Below are positions 60,631-64,000 of a DNA stretch of 64,000 nt, in pieces. Under the pieces are notes generated by a model. The model did not search any database, was not told the origin of the DNA, and saw only the letters and a list, made by a program, of their open reading frames with translations. Source of the DNA: Mesonia profundi. GTDB lineage: Bacteria; Bacteroidota; Bacteroidia; Flavobacteriales; Flavobacteriaceae. The stretch is taken from the NCBI RefSeq assembly GCF_031085155.1, contig NZ_JAVHUL010000012.1, forward strand, positions 1-64,000, read 5' to 3'. The stretch's first letter is position 1. Each line of letters begins with the position of its first letter. The position numbers and the translations under genes are program-made.

Positions 60631-62037
60631 GTGTCCTTATATACCGCAACTTATACCGATTTGTACCAGCTGAGTATGGCGCAGGTCTATTTTAAAAAAG
60701 ACAGGCATTCCCAACAGGCTGTGTTTGATTATTATTTTAGAAAAAATCCGTTTAACGGCGGCTACACTATTTTTGCCGGCCTGGAGAATGTGCTCGATAG
60801 TTTGAAGGAATTCCGCTTTACGGAAGAAGATTTGGACTACTTAAAAACACAGAATTTTGATGCTTCTTTTTTGGAATATTTAAAAGATTTTCGCTTTCGC
60901 GGAAGTATTTTTTCAGTACTAGAAGGGGATGTAGTATTTCCTAACCAACCTATTCTTAGGGTGGAAGCTTCTTTAATTGAAGCCCAACTGATAGAAACCT
61001 TTCTTCTGAATATGCTCAACTTCCAGAGCTTAATTGCCACCAAAGCTTGCCGAATGCGCTACATCGCTAAAGACCGCACCTTATTAGATTTCGGACTTAG
61101 GCGTGCGCACGGTCCCGGAGGGTATTATGCTTCTCGGGCGGCTTTTATTGGCGGGTTTAATGGCACCAGCAATGTTTTGGCTGGGAAAAATTTTGGGCTC
61201 CCTATTTCGGGAACTATGGCGCATTCTTTTATCCAAAGTTACGGCGATGAATTGCAGGCTTTTCGGGATTTTGCCGAGCATCGACCTAAAAATTGCGTGT
61301 TGTTGGTAGATACCTACAACACCTTAAAAAGTGGCGTCCCCAACGCGATTACCGTTGCTAAAGAAATGGAAGTCCGTGGACAGCGTTTATTGGCAATTCG
61401 TTTAGATAGCGGAGATTTGGCATATTTTGCCAAGCAGAGCAGAAAATTGTTGGATGAAGCAGGCCTGGATTATGTCCAGATTGCAGCTTCCAATCAGTTG
61501 GATGAATATGTGATTAAAAGTTTGCAAGAACAACAAGCGCCTATTGATATTTATGGTGTAGGGACCAATTTGGTCATAGGAAAACCCGATGCTGCTCTAG
61601 GAGGCGTCTATAAATTGGCTTTTTATGACGGCAAGCCCCGCATAAAAATTTCAGAAAATATAGCAAAAATAACCATGCCACATGCCAAGCAAGTATACCG
61701 TTTGAAAAATGATAAAGGCGAATGGGTAGGTTCTGATGCGATTGGATTAACTTCTGAAGGTTCTTTTGAAGTCATGGAGCATCCTTTTGAGGTCTATAAA
61801 AGTATGCGACTTACCGGATTGCAACGAGAGGCTTTGTTACAACCCGTGATGGAAAAAGGAGAACGCAGCTTTGCAACCAAAACTCTACAAGAAATTGCCG
61901 ATTACCGTGAAAAGCGTTTTGCGCAATTACCTACAGAATATAAACGCTTTAACAATCCGCACCACTATAAAGTGGGAATTAGCGAGCAGCTAAAAGAAGA
62001 GCGCGACCGACTTATAAAATTGCATAAATCTTTATAG
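60631..62037 (+). CDS. pncB: Nicotinate phosphoribosyltransferase
   Basis: About 468 residues from a GTG at 60631 (MSLYTATYTDLYQLSMAQ). The open frame runs back to 60520 through repeat DNA and a -7 box, so that extension is unlikely. It joins nicotinate to PRPP in NAD salvage. Motifs are TDLYQLSMAQ, FGLRRAHGPGG and the catalytic His segment SGTMAHSFIQSYGDE, then LLVDTYNTLKSGV and IRLDSGDLAYFAKQ. It is followed nine bases later by pncA, so the pair converts nicotinamide to nicotinate mononucleotide. Confidence 0.94.
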   Translation: MSLYTATYTDLYQLSMAQVYFKKDRHSQQAVFDYYFRKNPFNGGYTIFAGLENVLDSLKEFRFTEEDLDYLKTQNFDASFLEYLKDFRFRGSIFSVLEGDVVFPNQPILRVEASLIEAQLIETFLLNMLNFQSLIATKACRMRYIAKDRTLLDFGLRRAHGPGGYYASRAAFIGGFNGTSNVLAGKNFGLPISGTMAHSFIQSYGDELQAFRDFAEHRPKNCVLLVDTYNTLKSGVPNAITVAKEMEVRGQRLLAIRLDSGDLAYFAKQSRKLLDEAGLDYVQIAASNQLDEYVIKSLQEQQAPIDIYGVGTNLVIGKPDAALGGVYKLAFYDGKPRIKISENIAKITMPHAKQVYRLKNDKGEWVGSDAIGLTSEGSFEVMEHPFEVYKSMRLTGLQREALLQPVMEKGERSFATKTLQEIADYREKRFAQLPTEYKRFNNPHHYKVGISEQLKEERDRLIKLHKSL

Positions 62038-62046
62038 TATTTACGT

Positions 62047-62658
62047 ATGAAAGCTTTATTACTCATCGATATTCAGAACGACTTTATGCCTACGGGTTCT
62101 TTGGCAGTCCCCAACGGAAACAAAATTGTAGCGCCTGTAAATGCAGTGCAACTGCATTTTGATTTGGTCATTGCCAGTCAGGATTGGCATCCCGCTAGTC
62201 ACGTGAGCTTTGCAAAAAATCATTTAGGAAAGAAAGAATTTCAAATTATTCGGCTAGAAGGTCTGGAGCAGACTTTATGGCCTGCGCATTGCGTTCAAAA
62301 CACTACAGGAGCTGAGTTTCATCCTAATCTACATACTCAGAAGGTAGAGACGATTTTTAGAAAAGGAACCAATCCTGCATTAGATAGTTATTCGGCTTTT
62401 TATGACAACGCCCATCAAAAAAGTACGGGCTTGGCAGGCTATCTAAAAGAAAAAGGAATCACCGAGCTTTATTTTACCGGTCTTGCCGCCGATATTTGTG
62501 TGTATTTCTCTATAAAAGATGCCTTAGCGGAAGGTTTTGAATGCGTCGTATTTGAAGATGCCGTACGTGCACTAGACGAAAACACCTATCAACAACAACA
62601 GGAAGAATTGAAAGAACAAGGGGTAAACTATTGCCGTACTGCTGATTTTTTAAAGTAA
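62047..62658 (+). CDS. pncA: Nicotinamidase
   Basis: A 203-residue isochorismatase-fold amidase converting nicotinamide to nicotinate. The catalytic triad and metal site are visible: Asp in LLIDIQNDFMPTGSLAV, the metal ligands in ASQDWHPASHVSF, Lys in FRKGTNPALDSYSAF, and the nucleophile Cys in GLAADICVYFS. It forms an operon with pncB. Confidence 0.95.
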   Translation: MKALLLIDIQNDFMPTGSLAVPNGNKIVAPVNAVQLHFDLVIASQDWHPASHVSFAKNHLGKKEFQIIRLEGLEQTLWPAHCVQNTTGAEFHPNLHTQKVETIFRKGTNPALDSYSAFYDNAHQKSTGLAGYLKEKGITELYFTGLAADICVYFSIKDALAEGFECVVFEDAVRALDENTYQQQQEELKEQGVNYCRTADFLK

Positions 62659-62660
62659 TG

Positions 62661-62779
62661 GAGTGCAGCTCCAGAGGAGCGGAATATTAATAGCCACAAC
62701 GTGGCGAAATTTTAAGAGTTAATCGAGTGCAGCTTCGTAGAAGCGGAATATTAATAGCTCCATAGGAGCGAAATTAATC
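62661..62779. repeat. REP-like palindromic repeats left of the transposase
   Basis: Two units (62661-62724 and 62725-62779) begin GAGTGCAGC and contain two hairpins each: GCTCC-AGA-GGAGC, GCCAC-AAC-GTGGC, GCTTC-GTA-GAAGC and GCTCC-ATA-GGAGC. The stems differ between units but stay paired. A linker GGAATATTAATAGC is conserved. The last unit overlaps the end of the transposase gene. Confidence 0.85.
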
Positions 62780-63232
62780 ATTGGTAAAAACATATTTATC
62801 ATCAAAATCGATTTCGTACGTTTTTAAAAATTCAATATATTCTTCTCTAAATGTTTTCTGATTATGATGTTTCTTTTGACCTTTAATATATTTCATCACA
62901 TTACTTACACCTGACTGGCTAACCGTAAATGCCCCAAATCCTCTCTGCCACTCGAACTTTTCTCTCACAAATCTTTTTTCATTTATCCATTTCGATGAAT
63001 TGGCTTTTATATCTCTAACCAAATCAGATAAATTACAATTCGGTTTTGTACCAATTAAAAGATGAATATGATTTGGCATTCCATTGACAATCATTAATTT
63101 TTGATTTTTATTAGAAATAATACCCGTAATATATTTATACAACTCTTCTTCCCAATTTATTGAGATGAGATTGCTTCTACCTCTTACTGCAAATACAATA
63201 TGAAAATATAATTTTGTGTATGTGTTTGCCAT
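62774..63232 (-). CDS. REP-associated tyrosine transposase (Y1/IS200-like, RAYT)
   Basis: A 152-residue Y1-type HUH transposase. The HUH motif is NHIHLLIG, the likely catalytic Tyr lies in VMKYIKGQKKHH, and the N-terminus YTKLYFHIVFAVRGR is typical. Single-strand transposases of this RAYT type move or spread short palindromic REP repeats. Palindromic repeats flank it on both sides in inverted orientation. No accessory gene (TnpB) is present. The gene is intact. Confidence 0.9.
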   Translation of the reverse strand: MANTYTKLYFHIVFAVRGRSNLISINWEEELYKYITGIISNKNQKLMIVNGMPNHIHLLIGTKPNCNLSDLVRDIKANSSKWINEKRFVREKFEWQRGFGAFTVSQSGVSNVMKYIKGQKKHHNQKTFREEYIEFLKTYEIDFDDKYVFTND

Positions 63233-63873
63233 CTTAAATTTATATCGCTCCTACAGAGCTAACTGGTTGATGCAATTATTTTTGCTATGAATATATTATC
63301 TTGCTATTAGTATATTGCCACGCTGTGCCATTCTTATTTTTCTTGTCCGTTTTTAATATATCAAACAAACCCATTCACCATCTATTGTGACAGTAAATTT
63401 TGTGGCACTGTCATTATTGGCTTGTTAGGCTCCTATTTGGCTTCACTCTTTCATTTTTATCGAACTTTTGCATAGGCTCTACAAGTTATACTTTTTTTAA
63501 TTGCTATTTGTTTTCGAGAATTGCTAATCTATATTCTTTAGTTGTAGGAAAAGCAAATACCTAGAAATCCTTAATTCTAGTAATCGAGCACGATGAATGC
63601 GTGATTTTTTAAAGAAAACTATATCTAATCACTAGCGCTTCAAACTTTAACAAATTTACGGATATGAAGGCTAAGAGGCTAAAAACACCTCAACATCTGC
63701 ATTTCAAAAATCCAAAAACTCTCTTTTCCCTAAAAAAAGCCATAAAAACTCTTGTTTTGATTAAACTTCACGTCCAAAGTACTTAAAATAATTCTTTCAG
63801 CTTATTTATACCAGTTCTACATAAAGTTATATATTTGCGTTTATTTAGACTCAATACAGATAAAAAAAACTGA
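63233..63873. other. Long intergenic region with right-hand REP hairpins
   Basis: The 641-base gap begins with REP-like hairpins near 63247-63259 (GCTC-CTACA-GAGC) and 63317-63329 (GCCAC-GCT-GTGCC). When inverted these resemble the left repeats, including an AATATACTAATAGC linker. Further right I see AT-rich DNA with a weak relative of the GTAATCGAG repeat near 63575-63625. The end holds the promoter of the next gene. No gene is supported. Confidence 0.55.
63830..63837 (+). promoter_or_regulatory. -7 box TATATTTG
   Basis: Perfect TAnnTTTG, 36 bases upstream of the last gene in the window. No clear -33 box is visible. Confidence 0.55.
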
Positions 63874-64000
63874 ATGAAGCGATTTTTTTTCTTATTATTT
63901 TTAGTGAGTGCCGGGGCACAAGATGTTTTGGCGCAAAAAGACGCATCGCAACTGAAACAGCTTTCTGGAGAAGTTCTCTTTAAAGACGGAAATCCCGTTG
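63874..64000 (+). CDS. Start of an exported protein, probably TonB-receptor-like (partial)
   Basis: Only the first 42 codons are in the window. They encode a signal peptide (MKRFFFLLFLVSAGAQDVLA) followed by a short linker and LSGEVLFKDGNPV, the opening of a carboxypeptidase-regulatory-like beta-sandwich. In Bacteroidota this start is common in TonB-dependent receptors and related surface proteins, but the rest lies outside, so the family is a guess. Confidence 0.6.
   Translation, partial: MKRFFFLLFLVSAGAQDVLAQKDASQLKQLSGEVLFKDGNPV

Overview
The window looks like chromosomal DNA of a marine-type member of the Flavobacteriaceae (Bacteroidota). It is AT-rich. Promoters show the Bacteroidota -7 box TAnnTTTG, and Shine-Dalgarno sites are mostly absent. 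It carries a complete Bat operon, a type IX secretion (T9SS type B) substrate, an IPExxxVDY protein and DUF6705-like exported proteins, and the cluster acpP-fabF-rnc-IPExxxVDY-pyk is typical of the phylum. I saw no rRNA, tRNA or CRISPR array.

Layout. 0.3-9.3 kb: one minus-strand operon, MoxR ATPase - DUF58 - BatD/DUF4381-like membrane protein - BatA - BatB - BatC - BatD - BatE. 9.7-12.9 kb: a short-chain dehydrogenase, an AlbA_2/Schlafen-like protein and a metallophosphatase run head to tail, followed by a small beta-barrel protein. 12.9-16.2 kb: an accessory patch with three intact DUF6705-like paralogues, a fourth truncated and frameshifted copy made by a segmental duplication, a four-helix membrane ORF whose start codon reads ACG, and orphan gene tails. 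16.2-25.6 kb: an exported alpha/beta hydrolase, an AraC regulator, a DUF1186/SEC-C protein bracketed by a 334-bp direct repeat that duplicates the 3' end of an ALDH7-type dehydrogenase gene, 3-hydroxyanthranilate dioxygenase and a lipoprotein asparaginase. 26.3-40 kb: a large T9SS substrate, an orphan TolQ/ExbB-like protein, a LytS/LytTR two-component pair, and the alpha-2-macroglobulin plus penicillin-binding protein 1C pair. 40.1-46.3 kb: a regulator with a likely operator and a complete RND efflux operon. 46.4-62.7 kb: mostly housekeeping genes (CYTH protein, lytic transglycosylase, DNA polymerase IV, pyruvate kinase, RNase III, fatty acid synthesis, purN, RNase H, dxs, tadA, pncB-pncA). 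62.7-63.3 kb: a REP-associated tyrosine transposase between palindromic repeats. The window ends in the first codons of a new exported protein gene.

The intergenic DNA is unusually rich in dispersed repeats. They include a 225-275 bp family with TGTCC/GGACA ends (three full copies and one end fragment), a 160-bp MITE-like element with terminal inverted repeats ending 6 bp before dinB, a 111-bp tandem repeat before pncB, covarying REP hairpins around the transposase, and short flavobacterial palindromes. The best candidates for something undescribed are the decaying DUF6705/membrane-protein array (which resembles an orphan effector-immunity locus), the 2,166-bp direct-repeat-bounded SEC-C cassette, and the MITE-like family. 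All functional statements rest on motif and family recognition by eye; no search was run.
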